From: Hofstenia miamia
Taxonomy: Eukaryota; Xenacoelomorpha; Acoela; Hofsteniidae
Assembly (NCBI GenBank): GCA_900660155.1
Contig: CABFPE010000082.1
Coordinates: 1,046,582-1,110,581, forward strand
DNA length: 64,000 nt
Direction: 5' to 3'
Shown here: piece after piece, positions 10,330 to 23,549 of the stretch
Layout of the letters: every line of letters begins with the position of its first letter
Numbering within the stretch: the stretch's first letter is position 1
The notes under the pieces: generated by a model
Database searches by the model: none
What the model saw: the letters and a program-made list of their open reading frames with translations, nothing else
Told to the model about the DNA's origin: nothing
Made by a program: the position numbers and the translations under genes

Positions 10330-11253
10330 CGTGGGTAAGCCCACTTGAGGCGATTACAAAAAGGATCTCGTGTCCAAAATGTTTTCCTAATTCGTTTAAA
10401 CTTCAATAGTTCCTTATTTGCCTGCTATAACAGTCCAGCAACTGAGCAAAAAATTTCATATTTGAGGTGATGCACCTTAATCATTGCATGGTAATGCACT
10501 CTCGTAACAAATGGATAATTTTAATTATTCGGAAATAGTCCAAGAATTTTTTAGTTGCATTTCACGTGGTAGTTAATTTTTCGGGCTTGGAAATGCTTAG
10601 AATTATTTTGCACTTTAATTTTTTCTAAAAATTGTATTAATTTTCAATATTATGATATAAAAAACTATATTTCAGTTAATTATTTTTTTTGAAAATATTG
10701 AATCTACACAAAGCCTGTCAGTTGTAAATGGCAGGGCAAGTTGTAATAAAGTTTTGGACTAGTTGCATGTTTACAACCCCTATTTTTGTGATTTTTCACA
10801 TAACCAAGAAAAAATTTGTTCCGTCGCCACTGGGAGACGTACCTCCTTTCGTAGAGCCCCTGCTAGCATTGCCAGAAAGTTTTTAAAAAACTTATATGAT
10901 TTTTTGAGGATGCAATTGATAATTATTCTATTTTTGGAAATATTACATCATATGTATAGCATAACATAACCTTCAAAACAAAAATAATTTCAAAAACACA
11001 GTAACTTTCATATTTGCATTCTTAAATTTCCTTTAGTTTGATGATGGATAAATTGAAGAGCACAAATTAGTCAATCTAATTTACTTAATCACTTTTGCAG
11101 GTTGAAATAGATTTATGTAATTTTTCTCAACATGAGAATGCCATCATGCGATGCTAAAAGGAATCGATGAGTAATAGCGCATCATTTCCTAGCAGTTCGT
11201 CTCACCGCCATCTCATTCTCAGTTTACGAACGTGATTTTTAAACTACTGCAAT
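10330..11253. promoter_or_regulatory. upstream region of the LIM gene
   Basis: The 924 bases before the LIM start codon contain no recognisable coding element. The 5' UTR and promoter must lie here or further upstream. I see no convincing TATA box at a defined distance, so no core promoter is placed. Confidence 0.3.
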
Positions 11254-11301
11254 ATGACTGAAGTTCAGAGACCACTTGGAGAATGCAAAAAGTGCGGAAA
11301 A
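11254..11301 (+). CDS. multi-LIM-domain protein, coding exon 1
   Basis: The ATG at 11254 opens sixteen codons (MTEVQRPLGECKKCGK) that end at a GTAAGC donor at 11302, phase 0. The CKKC pair supplies the first two zinc ligands of LIM domain 1, and the rest of that domain begins exactly at exon 2 in the same phase. The N-terminus before the first zinc finger is therefore only ten residues, as in LIM-only adaptor proteins. I inferred the exon from the splice donor, the frame and the completion of the zinc-ligand pattern. LIM domains bind proteins rather than nucleotides and typically act in adhesion complexes, actin-linked sites or nuclear co-regulators. Which family this belongs to is not clear. 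Confidence 0.8.
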
Positions 11302-11565
11302 GTAAGCATATTTTTTTTGGAATGAATTTAAAGTGTAAATGGTTTACTTAGATGTCAATATTCAAGTAATATCGAAATTTTTTTGCCATAAATGTCAAAC
11401 CCGGTCTAATCCGAAATATAAGCTTACATGGAATTATTCACCTGATTTTAGTCCAGTTTATCAATCCATTGCAAATGTAGTAAAATTGTTAAAAATATTT
11501 ATTTAAACAATTTTATCGGAACAGATAGTCGCCAGATTCCATAATTTCTGTAGACAGAATATATT

Positions 11566-11966
11566 CATAGATGGACGCGGGTGTAATTTTTTATAACCGC
11601 ATTGCACCGCATCCGCAGTGAGTAAACCCGCAACCGCACAGCACCCGCATCCCTGTTATAAAAATTCACCCGCGCCCGCAACACACCCGCTATTTTCTAA
11701 ATGTCGCCTATCATTTAAAGTAATTACGCCAAAAAATGTCAATCACAGAATTGACTTTCCATAAATTTTGTTTAATTGAGTGAATTATGTCAAGTGAATT
11801 ATATTATGTAGATTTCGTAAAATTCGTAGTATAATTAATATTGTATTAGTTTAGTATTAAACATGTAACAAAATATTAATGTCCACCCGCACCGCATCGC
11901 AACTCGCGGGGCATTTGAATTTCTATACCCACACTGCACCACAACCGCAACCTGCATCGATCATTG
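11566..11966. mobile_element. hAT MITE with CCCGCA subterminal motifs and exact 8-bp target duplication
   Basis: The element begins CATAGATGGACGCGGG and its other end, read on the opposite strand, begins CAATGATCGATGCAGG. ACCCGC/CCGCA motifs cluster near both ends. Exact AATATATT octamers flank it at 11558-11565 and 11967-11974, the target-duplication length of hAT elements. It is non-coding. A shorter relative lies at 61268-61407. Confidence 0.85.
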
Positions 11967-12284
11967 AATATATTCATAATCTAGGAGTGTCAAATTTCAA
12001 TCAATTTTAATTTTTAGGACTTTCCAATATTTCACGAGTGTATAGCCATGAAATTTATAACTTTTTATAAAATTTTAAATACTAATCTTTGCATAAGGAA
12101 TTTTCAATTGTGCAAATTGTCGTGTGTTGGTTGCGTGTTAGCAGGTTTTTAGTAGTTCAACAAATTCAGTTGTTTGCAATTGTTTAATGTAAGTTAATTA
12201 AAAATGTGAGGTTGATAGAAATTTTGTGTATATTAGAAATGTATGTTGAACTAGAATTGGAATCCTGGTACATTACGGAGGTGA

Positions 12285-12371
12285 AATCAGGTTCGGATTG
12301 GAACCGGGAGTTGGTTCGGGTTGAATAAATCTTGTTCAGCTTGAATGAATCTCAACCCTATTCCATCTCTG
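12285..12371 (-). mobile_element. hAT-like terminus with GGTTCGGGTT motifs
   Basis: GGTTCGG/GGGTT motifs repeat and end at CCATCTCTG, the complement of the hAT-style start CAGAGATGG. No partner end was found. Confidence 0.3.
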
Positions 12372-15300
12372 GCACATCATGTTTAGTTATTGAGCTCAAT
12401 TCCCAATCTCACCTGATACCAGATCATATCAGCATCCTGGGTAATTATAAAAACATGTTTATGTATCGCATATAGGAGAAATTTAAGATTATAATTATAT
12501 TTATATAGATTGAATATTAATTATATAACAATAAAATAGCATGCGAGAAAATCACGGCTATTGGACAATTATGTCTGAAGTCGAATACTTAATCATGATC
12601 CATATCCAGACCTTAACCTCGACGTATACAACGAGCGACCCCTTTCACACAGAGTGCTGATCTGTGCTGAATGTAATCCCCTTAGAGGGATGGACCTCTC
12701 AATGCTTTACCGAACCAAGCTACTAACAGTTGGTAACTTTATGAGCACCCACTGTTACCTAAACATTTCTGCGACAAAGCATAGCTGAATTACATAGTTC
12801 CTTTGTCTATACCATAATCCAATAGAAAGCGTTATCCACCTTATTCTATCAACACGACTACATAGGCAGGTAGAAAGTACACACAGTTGCGCCTTCTTAT
12901 CCCTAAACTTAACGCCCACCATGTTATGAGTTATCTGCATAAAAAGTATAAATTAGTTTTAGGTGCAGTACTTGAACTATGCATGTACTCTATTATAATA
13001 TAGGCTTCATACAAGTCCATAATGTAGAAAATAAAATTTTTCAAATATAGATCAGTCAGTGGTTGTATATTTTGTAATTCTATTTAGAACTGACTGTTGG
13101 GAACCGATCATTTGAAAATATAATGGAATACTCTCTAAGGTTTTGTCTTTTGTTAGAAAATTCTTATGATAACTCTTAGAAATCGACATCAAAAATCCGT
13201 AATAAGATTTTCACTGACACACACACACACACATTAGTCTAGTGTTTATTAATTTTCGTATTTGCCAGCACTGAAAGACTGTCGTATGCTTGCAGCCAAT
13301 ATAACAATTAATAGATCATACTTTGGTAGTTACAAGGGCTCTGGGATGTCTTTTCAGTAGCTCTGCATGGTGCCCCAATATTTAGAAATGTGTTAACTAT
13401 GCATTAAATGTTTATTTTACTCCAGTAAACAGAAATATTTAAGAAATTCAGTGTTTGAAACAATAGATAGATATGTTTAGCAATGTTTTAATATGACCAT
13501 ATTGTCTTCTAGTAGTCGAGAGATGTGTGCTGTTTGTACCACACACCACAAACATTAAAGCCACGCCACACGCATGCCTTGAGTAATGAAAACAATGAAA
13601 CTACAAACGGAATTTCAACAAGTTCTAATAAACAGTATCAAAGCATTGTGGATTTTGAATGCTATACACACAAAGAAATAGCTAGGATTCTTCGATAATA
13701 ATAAGAGGTATTAATAAGATGAGGGGACTAAGCAAGATTAAACCAATGCAATTTTTTTGCATTTCCAAATGCTGCTATAAACTTAGAAAAGTTCTTGCAT
13801 GTTTGCAAACGTTTTATGCTGTTACAATGGTAATGTCGGAAAATTGTTCTCAATGTTAACTTAAAATTATTTTCTCAATAATTAGTACTACCTGGTATAT
13901 TTTATTTCTTTCTTCAAAGTTCGATATTGTGAGAATATTTATTAAGATCAAATATAATGTGAAAATTAAAGTCGTTTCTTCTATATGTAGACCGATGTAT
14001 CCAATACGTGCTTGAACACAGCAAATTTTACATATGGTCGGACCAAAGCAGTGTTCACCCCTAGAAAAAAATTATTTCCTCCCTTATTTTTCACGATGAA
14101 GATTTTCAGCAGCATGCCAGATCACAGCAAAAATGAGAAATTGTTTTGAAGTTACCCCACCAATTGGTTTGAAATTTTTCCTACAGACTTTTCATTACTA
14201 TTAAAAAGCAGTTTGACTGTTTAAAGATGTATAATTTTGTAATCCAATAACAGTTAGAATACTTTATTTCTTGTGTATTACCACAATTTACTTCTAAAAA
14301 GCAATTTTTTTAATCTGTGATGGTTTCTTCAAAATCAGCTCCGATAAATATATTAAAAATCTGAAAGCACTCTAGGATAGAGAAATATTTTTCTTCATCT
14401 ACATTCCAAAATTCCACTAGATCGCAACCTTTGTGGGTGCAGCTTTATGCGAAATCTCTGGTCCCAGGATTGATACAGCAATAATTATGAGTTAGCTCTA
14501 CGCATGTGTTATCTATATAAAGAAAAAGCAGTTGCTGGTCTTTAGAACCTTTGATTCACTGAGAATTAGGAATGAGAAGAATTGAAAGAAGTTGAAAAAA
14601 TTGTTCGAACATTTGTAAGAACGTTTTGTATCTTTGAAGTAGAACTTACAGAATGGGGTTAAAATAATATTGACAAATTCAGTTCTCTAAGCTACTGCTT
14701 ATTAAGAGTAGTAATATTATGTTTCTAGAAAATCATTTGAACAGAAATGACTAGCAATCTATGCATTAGGAAATTTACTTCTAATCATTAACCATACCAC
14801 AAAGAATCTTTTGTTTTAGGAAGTAAAATTACTTAAGTGATATTGAGAATTTTTTGACGAAAATGTAAAACTAGAACAGAAAATTCAGTGGTATAAATAG
14901 TACGCACATTGTATATGAACGTTGCTATGCTAGTAGAATCTAAAAAGAAAATCGACTGTTTAAAAGGAACATTTTTAATCCTTTTCTCCCTTACAAGTAG
15001 CCTAATGAAATTCAAGAGCTTAAATTTGTGATTTGACTACAAAAAATAATTTGATGAAATGTATTCAACTGTGTATAACATATGTTTCAATAATCATTTG
15101 AAGAAACATATATATATATATATATATGAGACACGTTTATTATTTTTGAAACGGAGGGGCTGACAATAATTATTACTGAAAAAAATTGAAACAAAAAAAA
15201 ATCCAAGAATCGCAACATGAAATTTCGCCGGTCACATGTAGAAATTTGATGAACTTTATTTATCAAAATGCTTATCAAACAAAAGAAAATTTGTAAAAAC

Positions 15301-15695
15301 ATAACCATGTGTTTATAGCAAATTCATTTTGCTATTACTACCACTTTTCTGTTTGCAATTATTTACACACGTTTGTCTGAAAACTAAATTTTCATGAGCC
15401 CCATTTTTTGCGACAAGGTATAAATTAAGTTCCTGTTGCTCTAGTCACAAAAATATTTAATTGATATTGGATTAATATACCAAAATTTGTCCGGTTACTA
15501 AAACCGGTTCAAAGCCTGTTCCCGTATGCGGCCATTCAGACACCGATCTCAGTTCTGAATTTAAACTTCTGTAGCTAATACTACCGAGTATGAAAATTAA
15601 GAAGTATTAACATTTTCTTCTCAAATATAGTAGGAATAAATTTCAAGGAGCATCTATTTATTTTAGAAAATATTACTTTTACTAATGGTTGCAAT
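12372..15695. other. intronic stretch without a recognised element
   Basis: It contains a CA microsatellite at about 13216-13233 and an AT run at 15110-15127. Otherwise it is AT-rich sequence with short ORFs and no motif I recognise. Confidence 0.5.
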
Positions 15696-16018
15696 CAGAC
15701 CTGGAAACGGGACAACTTTTCTTGACCCTACCTGACCCGGCGCAAACAACTTCAAATCCTACCCGATCAGTTTTTAATCTGACCCCGGATTTTAATAATA
15801 AAAAACATGTTTTTCTATATTATTTTGTATCATATTTAATATAATTATAACAAATCCAATTGAAATGAGGTTAACGTAGGATCTGATCATTTAACTAAAA
15901 TATATTCGTTCAATTTTCAATGAATGTACATCCTGAATCTTGAAAATTGGCCAATTGCCGGCAAATTTTTTACCCGATCCGACCCAACTCTACCTGACTC
16001 GGCCCGTTTCCAGGCTTG
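15696..16018. mobile_element. short TIR element with ACCCGACC subterminal motifs
   Basis: It starts CAGACCTGGAAACGGG and its complementary end starts CAAGCCTGGAAACGGG, a 16-bp inverted repeat with two mismatches. Motifs of the type ACCCGGC, ACCCGATC and ACCTGACC recur near both ends. I see no intact flanking octamer. It is a non-coding, hAT-like MITE by structure. Confidence 0.6.
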
Positions 16019-16569
16019 CTTATGACCACTAGGAATCTATTTCCTGTGACGTACTCTTTTTTTTATTATGGTATTTAGGGCTACCATTTATATGTTGATA
16101 ATTTATTCATGAAATGGCACGGTATTACAATATAAAATTAAACCTACAATTCAGAATCCAAGAAATCGCTGCTAAGAATTTCTGCCAATCAAGTAAGTTG
16201 ATATGAGTTTTAAGATGGATGCATGAAAACACTTCTGTATACTCAGCTGCAACCAATTTTCTGGTCAATTAATCAAAACGAATGATGTAACATTTGCAAT
16301 TGATTGTTGTGATTTTAGAAGAATTTTCTCTGTACCTATTTTTCTAACATTGCTAACTAGCAGGACATTCTTTTATGCGCAATTACAATGAAGCGGGTGC
16401 ATTTATATTTTAGTTATTTACAAATTATTTAACTAAGCTTAATCTTAAGGAATGATTGAAGCTGAAAGCCAGTAAATCTATGTAATGCTCCTGATATTTT
16501 ACAATTAGTTTATTAGGAAATTTGAAAATCGTAAGCAATTATGGACACATCTACATGTATAGGTGAACT

Positions 16570-16960
16570 TGCTTGAAAGTCATATTGGAAATTTTTATTC
16601 CTATGCCTGAGGTACTTGAAAAATGGACTATTTTTCTTTGAAGGTTCAGATTTTTTAAAAATATTTAACTTCTCTCCATAGCAAACGTTTAATAATAGGT
16701 TTAGAGCCCATGAGAGCAACATGGAACTTTAACAGCTTCTTTGAACGGAGATAGAAATCACAAGCACATTGAGGCGTGCCGCCTCCGCTATGTCAGAGGT
16801 CGTGATGTGTCTGCGACTGGTGATTTGCGCAATGACATGATTCAATAGGATACAGCCAGATCGCTTGTTAAGAACGAAAAAGAAATAAAGTTCATTCCTC
16901 TATCCTTTGGTGTCCTCAGATTTCGGATATCTTTATTAATTTTGGAATTATAAGTATTGA
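16570..16960 (+). repeat. repeat family A, copy 2
   Basis: This is the most complete copy. It contains TTCTCTCCATAGCAAACG, AGAGCCCATGAGAGCAAC, GAACTTTAACAGCTTCTTT, ACATTGAGGCGTGCCG and the purine tract followed by ATTCCTCTATCC and TCCTCAGATTTCGGATA. A further partial copy follows at about 17000-17115. Confidence 0.6.
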
Positions 16961-17679
16961 AAAAATTTTTCATATACAAGATTCAATTCAGGAAATCGTC
17001 CTGCTCCTATCGCAGTCGCAGGAATGGCAAATACTTCCCTTGGAAATATGGATTTTTCAAAAATATTTTAATTCTCTCCATATCTAATGTTTCGCTAATT
17101 ATGAGTTGTAGAAATAGTCTATATATATATATATATATATTCAATTCCGATTGTAACAAAAATATGTTCAATACAAAATGTGCTTCTTACAGTGAAAGTT
17201 AGCATAAGTTTGTTCTAAATTGTGCTATAAATGTTCACACATAAACAATACATGTGAGTAAGAATTATCATTATAAGTAAACAGGATTTAAATAAATAGC
17301 GAATTTGAGTAATCAAATAGGAAAATTTAATTATTCCTATTTGTGAAACTAAACGAATTATGTTTTGAATATTATTTATTTACTATTACTACAAACTGGT
17401 ATTAGGCGAAATATTTTAAAATTATAAAATATCTAGCGGTTTGTGTTTGTGACTAATCAATAGAACTTTTTATTAAAAAATATTGAATTCAAATTGCACA
17501 ATAGCATAAGTAATGAAAATATAGAATCCAAATATATTACTCCTTTATTTTCTTTAATTTATCGACAAAACTGCAAGTATTTTGTTATTGATATGCATAG
17601 CATTTGGAAATATTCAGAAATTAATAGATCTATGCGTAAGTGTGCTTCGCTGTTATGGTGAAAATTTGTGATAAAAGTT

Positions 17680-17925
17680 ACTCCTATGTTTGAGGTACAT
17701 AAAAATAGTTATAACATTTTCACTGGAAGTTTCCATTTTGCAAAAGCTTTCGAATTCCTCCCATCTGGTGTTCACAAAAAGAGTTCTATAACCATTTGCA
17801 GAAACAACTAACGATGTTGTTTTCTGTAAACTGATCCCATAATTTCCGTGATCGAGTGGGACTTAAGAAATGAAAGAGGAGATGATTCCCTATTCTGTGG
17901 TGTTTTCCAATTTTATATATCTATA
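17680..17925 (+). repeat. repeat family A, copy 3
   Basis: Shares the block order of copy 2: TACTCCTATGTTTGAGGTAC, CGAATTCCTCCCATCTGGTG, a diverged AACAACTAACGATG block and GAAATGAAAGAGGAGATG followed by TGTGGTGTTTTCC. Confidence 0.5.
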
Positions 17926-18034
17926 TTATTTAGTGAGTTATGAGCGGTCAAAAAATTTTATGCAGATTATCACAAATTATAAAAAGCGCCTGTTGTTTAT
18001 TCTTAAAATACACATTATATATGGAATTAAGAAG

Positions 18035-18134
18035 GGTACCTGTACCAAGCCGTATCCAATCATAATTGTGCGCAGTCGCTTGTACCCGCGGGTATTGGTG
18101 AATGAAACCGGACAGCCGTACCCGCACATCACTA
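18035..18134 (-). mobile_element. hAT-like terminus with GTACCCG motifs
   Basis: GGTACC and TACCCGC motifs end at CCGCACATCACTA, the complement of TAGTGATGTGCGG. The opposite end was not found; the flank runs straight into AT repeats. Confidence 0.4.
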
Positions 18135-18226
18135 ATATATATATATATATGCACACAAATGTAAATACCTTGGAGGTGTGCGCAACGGGTGCTTGGTTCC
18201 GGTCTCATCAGGACTGAGATCAGATA

Positions 18227-18582
18227 TAGCGGTGTGCGGGCCAGCCAGCCCATGCCTGTCTCACGCGGGCTCGAGAGGGCCCCGGGCTGGCATGGAGAAG
18301 AAAAAATAAATGTGTTGTAATTCTTCTGTTTACTATAACTCAAAACATAGTATCTCTGTTTACAATTCTGTTTGTTATATCTCAAATGACAACGTTACTA
18401 TATCTCAAATCTACCACTCGTAAATTTAACAGCTGAGTGAACAGCTGGTAGTAATGTTTTTATTGGATCTGGAATAATTTACAGGTACATAATGAAATCA
18501 TGCTCGGGAGGACCACGGGCAGTCTCAGTGTTGAACAGTGGGCGCGGGCGGGCCGGAAAAATCTGTGGCCCGCACATCACTA
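18227..18582. mobile_element. hAT MITE with exact 8-bp target duplication ATCAGATA
   Basis: It starts TAGCGGTGTGCGGGCC and ends GGCCCGCACATCACTA, a 16-bp inverted repeat with two mismatches. The flanks carry exact ATCAGATA octamers at 18219-18226 and 18583-18590. The subterminal motif here is CGGGCC/GGGCGC. It is 356 bp long and non-coding. Borders and duplication are read directly from the sequence. Confidence 0.9.
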
Positions 18583-18836
18583 ATCAGATACCGGGATCAC
18601 AAATATTTCTTCGGGACCATAATATCAAGAACTTCCCCCCCCCTAGTATATTATAAATTTAACATTCTATTTATTAAGAGAATAATTCACTTAATATTAA
18701 TTTTACCAATGACTTCGATGCATTTTTTGATAATTTTGTTTGTTATATTTAGTTACACTGTATATTTTCGTTATCAATTAAAGTTCTATCTTGATATGTG
18801 ATAGCACAATTAATGACGCAAATGACTAACGGGACC

Positions 18837-18840
<4 letters not shown>

Positions 18841-18912
<72 letters not shown>
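18841..18912. repeat. AT microsatellite
   Basis: About 72 bases of TA repeats with one interruption. Confidence 0.9.
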
Positions 18913-18914
<2 letters not shown>

Positions 18915-18949
18915 CAATTTTATTAATCAAATATTTATATTTTTGAACT

Positions 18950-20480
18950 TACAAGCTGTGAAATCCAATTTAAGTCTACTTGCTCTAACTCTATCCAGCG
19001 CGTGCTATTTGTGTTGCTCCTCCCGTCTGGGAGAGGACTCCATCTTATCAAATTGGATTATGATATTCAAACGACACCTTGAACAAGTCTTCCTCATATC
19101 AGCACAATCAATTTACAAATTATGTACATGTGTTCTTGTTATTGGCTTCTTACTTCTGAAAACTTGGCTTTGGCGTTGCTCTCAAAATGAGGAAGAACTC
19201 ATAAGCTTTACTTAGGACCCTATTCCAGTTTTGCCTTCTGTACAACCATCCTGTTCATCTCTCCATGTGTTTGATTGTCATGCGATTTATCTCCCGTTTC
19301 GAAGACAGACTCCTTTTCAGGCTCCAGCGGACCAACTTCTCACAACCTCCTATTAGACGACTTGAAGTCTCCCGTTTTTGCTTAATAGCCCACATTTGTC
19401 AAATATCTTAACTCTTATTACTATAATTATTAGGCTTATTTTGGGGTGACATTTTTTAACAGACAACCAACATCACACCACGTGAAGAAATGTCTACAAA
19501 TGCACACCACGAGTCTTACACCGCACCACAGAAATAAAAATTATACTAAAATTTTACAACTTAATAACTATCTTCAAAAAGTCACATTCTGTAAAACCAT
19601 TTTTTAAAGTTTGTGCTCTACAGAATTTTTGAATTATTGAGGCTAGCCCCACAAAAATAACCGGAAGCTAAAATGTCACTTCACACCATACCTTGTGGTG
19701 TGGGGATTCAAAATTCCACGGCAAGCTTGATAATTATGCTTGCTGAATCTTCACCATCTAAACATTCTATCTGCATTGCTCACCTTATGGATTTATGTTA
19801 CATAGCTTTGTAGCATGCATTCACTTTTGATGCTCATCACATACTCGACTCCAGTAGCTCAAAAATGAGTGTCATCACTCCTGTTCATATTAATGAAAGC
19901 ATAAATTAGTGGTCCTGCGGAGTGCGGTGCAGTGAATACTAGCGCAGTGCACCTCGATGACAGCATCTCAAGAAATTTGAATGATTTTAATTGCACACCA
20001 CTAAGCGGAGGAAAACTAAATTGATTTGCTTCAAAATAAGTGTTGTGCGATAATTCAATTTGCAACTTCATTTTATGGTTTACAACAAAGCAATAAATCG
20101 TCATAGATGGTTTTATAGATTAATAGGTTTTGGTGTAAAACGTGTTTGAAATAGACAATTTCAATTTTTCTGTTGAAAAATCGACGTCGGAAATAAAATT
20201 TTTTAAAAATCCTTGCAAGTTCTTTAAGAGATCAACAACATAATATGCAATAGTGAAATTTCAGATAAAACCTTCCTGACAGGGATTGATCATAGATGCT
20301 TTTTTAGATGATAAAGAAAGATCAGAATTTATTATTTCTTTTTCTCACTACTGTATTAACATAGCAAATTTTATACGCGCGAAATTGAAGAAAATATATC
20401 TTAGTTTATTATATTAAATGAACTTAATTTCTTATTTCTATGTATTCATTCTAAACTTGCAGTGTGGTGCTGCGCTTTAG
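18950..20480. other. GC-richer stretch with CACACCAC/GTGTGGTG motif cluster
   Basis: The part at 18950-19400 has higher GC and longer frames on both strands, but I recognise no protein. Between about 19475 and 20480, CACACCAC and its complement, or GTGCGGTG variants, recur in both orientations, resembling subterminal repeats of a decayed hAT-type element. No clear terminal repeats or target duplication were found. Confidence 0.35.
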
Positions 20481-20539
20481 ATACACGGGGAAATTCAGCA
20501 AAGATGTGAACAAGTAAAATTTGTAAATAATTGAATGTT

Positions 20540-21600
20540 GTTACTATATATCATCTATGCAACACAAGTGCGAAAAGTTACACAAACAAGGACGTTTTTT
20601 GAAAAGAAACGGAATCACCCTTCTGTACCTTAAAGAGAAAATTGGCCATTCTACGCGATGGAGGGACCGTGGAAGATGGGTTAGGAGTGGCAGATCCGGA
20701 AAGATTTTTGGGGATGACCAGAAATTGTTGTTGTCTCGTAATTTCTGCAAATTATATCAAATGGAGATTGCAAGGCCATAACTGAAAGTATGTATGAAAA
20801 AGAACTATACAGAAGTGTAAGATACGAGAACAACGAGAGACTGGGAAGAAAAATAGATCTAATGATGGAGCATGTAACGAAAAACCTCCAATTTTGTACA
20901 CAAATGCTAGGATTTCTGCGGGAAACCTTGTTCATTACAGATGAGGGTTTATTCTTCCTGCATCATAACACTATAACAATTCAACGTAAGTCTGGCAATA
21001 AAGTGAGGAAAAAGATGGAAAAGTTTTCTTCGAAATCTTCAAGTTGTTTGTTTTGAGAATGTCATTCTGTACACATTTGTTAACGTCAATTAACAAACAT
21101 GCACTTTCTCAATTTCATAATGTAAACAGAATAATGAATTTTCTGATCTTTTTGCTCGCCTCTGCATCACACATTACTATTCGAAAAGGAAACTTAATAG
21201 GAGTTTTAGAATGCCAACAAAAAGTAAGAAATGATTGATTGATTTCGATAGAAGATGGTCTTTCATCTGAAGTTTCACTCATCCATTTCCAGGCCGTTGC
21301 CTCATCAACCTTCATTTTAAGAGAATTCAATCCACGAGTCGATGCGTTTTCCACACCTTAAGCGACCTCTTTCATTTTGGAGATTAATTTAGAGAAGCTA
21401 TTCTTTTTAAGAATTTTTCACATATCGTTTGAATTTGCGATAAATTTTATAATTGTGTGATTAATTTCTTGTTGGTTTGTGTAATATCGTTTATTGCAAC
21501 AACAACAATATTGCGTTAGATATTTATTGCTCTCGATAGCAGCAACAGATGGAAGTGGGGCAGGTTTGGAGCGGAGCAAAGAAATTATCGCGGTCAACAT
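20540..21600. other. unrecognised broken ORFs, possibly a decayed mobile element
   Basis: The plus strand has two overlapping frames (20557-20781 and 20790-21056), with basic stretches such as RWRDRGRWVRSGRSGK and then MYEKELYRSVRYENNERLG. On the minus strand one frame runs from 21600 to about 21115, broken by stops near 21418 and 21360, and includes EATAWKWMSETSDERP. None matches a family I know. Confidence 0.25.
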
Positions 21601-22099
21601 CCATCCTAAAATTTGAAATTATTTTATGAATGTCAAAAGTTTATTGCATGTATGTAGCTAATATGTATATAGTATACAGTGATTTGAAAAATAGCGTGCA
21701 TATATATCAAATATGACAATAGACAAACTGCGTCGATATTTTCCATTCTTAACGGTAATGAGAAATTCATTTAATCTAATATATTTATATTTCAAAGTTT
21801 TATATGAGCAGACTGTGAACTGTTGGAAAATTCAGTGAATTATATTTTTTTATTATTTTATTGTTTTGTCTTACATAAACGATACCATTTATTTAATGAT
21901 TCAGAAACGCATTAACCTTAAAATACAAACTGCGTTTCCACCTTTACAAAGAACTTTTAAGTTGCTAAGCTCATAAATAAGGATTTTATGGTAACCTCTG
22001 TAACTTCCGGGCCATTGCGGTATAGCGCTTTGAGTTTCGTAGTTCTGCGGCGGTAGGATGTGGCAAAATGTTGCTACGGCGTGATAAGTTTTCGAGAAT

Positions 22100-22384
22100 G
22101 TGAAGTAAACATGGATGCGAACCCGACTCGATCGGAATATTAATATTTACTACCCGAACCCAACCCGAAAACTTAATACCCGAAGCCAACCCGAAACTTT
22201 GACGTTGATATCAGTGCAATCAAATGATCATTAACATCAATCATTTTCTCATAAGGGAAACAACAATTCATTGATATTACCTAACTTCATGGATTTTCTC
22301 AAACCAATCTTTGTGCCCGAACCCGACCCGCAATTTGATACCCGCCTTGATCCGAAACCCGAAATCGGGTGCCCAATGTCACTA
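22100..22384. mobile_element. hAT-like element with ACCCGA subterminal motifs
   Basis: CCCGAACCC and AACCCGA repeats lie at about 22110-22195 and again at 22315-22375 in inverted arrangement. The right end reads GGGTGCCCAATGTCACTA, complementary to a TAGTGACATTGGGC start. The left end is poorly preserved and no octamer duplication is visible. Confidence 0.45.
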
Positions 22385-22429
22385 TCTAGTAGATTTTACA
22401 GAAATGTCTACAACGCACACTTCTAATTC

Positions 22430-22660
22430 AAAGATTGCGGGGTAATGTTCGCCCAGCCACGCACCTCAATTGGATAGAGTCGGGTCGCAGACTAAGAGCG
22501 AATAAAAAAGAAGAGATTCTCTTCAATCACGTGGTGCATTCTGATTAAGCATAGCTTTAATAATTTTTTAGCTATAAGCGTTTACAAATTTTTATATGAT
22601 CACAAAACAATTTCAAAATCCCCGGGCAGTTTAAATTTAAACAGCTTTGGAAAGCTATAA
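22430..22660 (+). repeat. repeat family A, copy 4 (3' half)
   Basis: It matches 2017-2125 with the same block order: GAAGAGATTCTCTTCAATCA, GTGGTGCATTCTGATTAAGC, TTTTTTAGCTATAAGCGTTT and AAATCCCCGGGCAG. Confidence 0.55.
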
Positions 22661-23144
22661 AGCAGGAAATTGAATTGATCTATGAAATTTTCATCATATG
22701 TATATACATACTAGATCGCCCCTTTAGCATTTTTGTGTACATTTCGAGGTTTGATAAAATTATCTGTAAATTTCATCGCTTTTCTGTAATCTTCTTAGCA
22801 TTTAATTGCTATTGAAAAAAATCCTTACCTCCTTAATTCTGAGGACATCAGCTCTTTTTCTTTTGATTACCTAGTATTAGATTGAGTATTTTGTGGTTTG
22901 GATATTTCATTAAAAATTCCAATTATGGAAGAAAGAAGGTTCACTTGTTCATTTTCTATTAATGCATTTCTACATTTCCCAGGAATTTAATACGAGGTAT
23001 TGTTGGAGCATATCTGTGACAGGTTTCATCACAGGAACATTCGTACTGGTTTGTTCGTCCCTTTTACTAATATTAATTGTAAAATGCTAGTCTAGATAGA
23101 TGTATAAACGCCTGTAGCAGACGCTCATGTCTAGTCTAAAATGG

Positions 23145-23545
23145 GGGCATAGCTTGTTCTTTACCCACAAACCAAACTTGTTAACGAGCCCACATTTCCA
23201 AGCTCGGCTCGTTTAAATTTTGTGTAAGTTCGGCTCGGCTCGCCACACAAAATCTTTGAATGAGGCTCGTTTTAGCTCGATATTTTTTTAAAAATATTGT
23301 GCTCAAAGAATGTTTTACATAGCTCTTCCTATTATTTAATAAACATTTCTTAAATAAGATTATAGGAAAGGCATACTGGCTGCAAAAAATAAAAAAATCT
23401 CCATAATCAAATTAACAAGCAGAACTATAAACTTGCTTTGCCTAAAATAGGCTCGTTTTGGGCTCGTTGTATATCAAATACTGTGCTCAATTTCAGCTCA
23501 GCTCGTGAGAAGCTCGGCTCTTTGACAAGTCTGCCGCAAACTACG
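23145..23545. mobile_element. element with GGCTCG subterminal motifs
   Basis: AGCTCGGCTCG and variants are clustered at 23170-23280 and again, inverted, at 23445-23525. ACTTGTTAACGAGCC on the left pairs with the complement of GGCTCTTTGACAAGT on the right. The outer right end is GCCCGCGTAG-like on the opposite strand. Structure resembles the other hAT-like MITEs here, but the left terminus is unclear. Confidence 0.45.
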
Positions 23546-23549
23546 CGGG

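Noticed and set aside
17870-18385. Overlapping ORFs of 115 and 145 codons on opposite strands
   Set aside because: They run through a family A copy, a hAT-like terminus, a microsatellite and a MITE, so the frames are accidental.
20557-20781. Possible Tc1-type helix-turn-helix suggested by RWRDRGRWVRSGRSGK
   Set aside because: The GRPR-like resemblance is too short and no catalytic motif follows; left as unrecognised.
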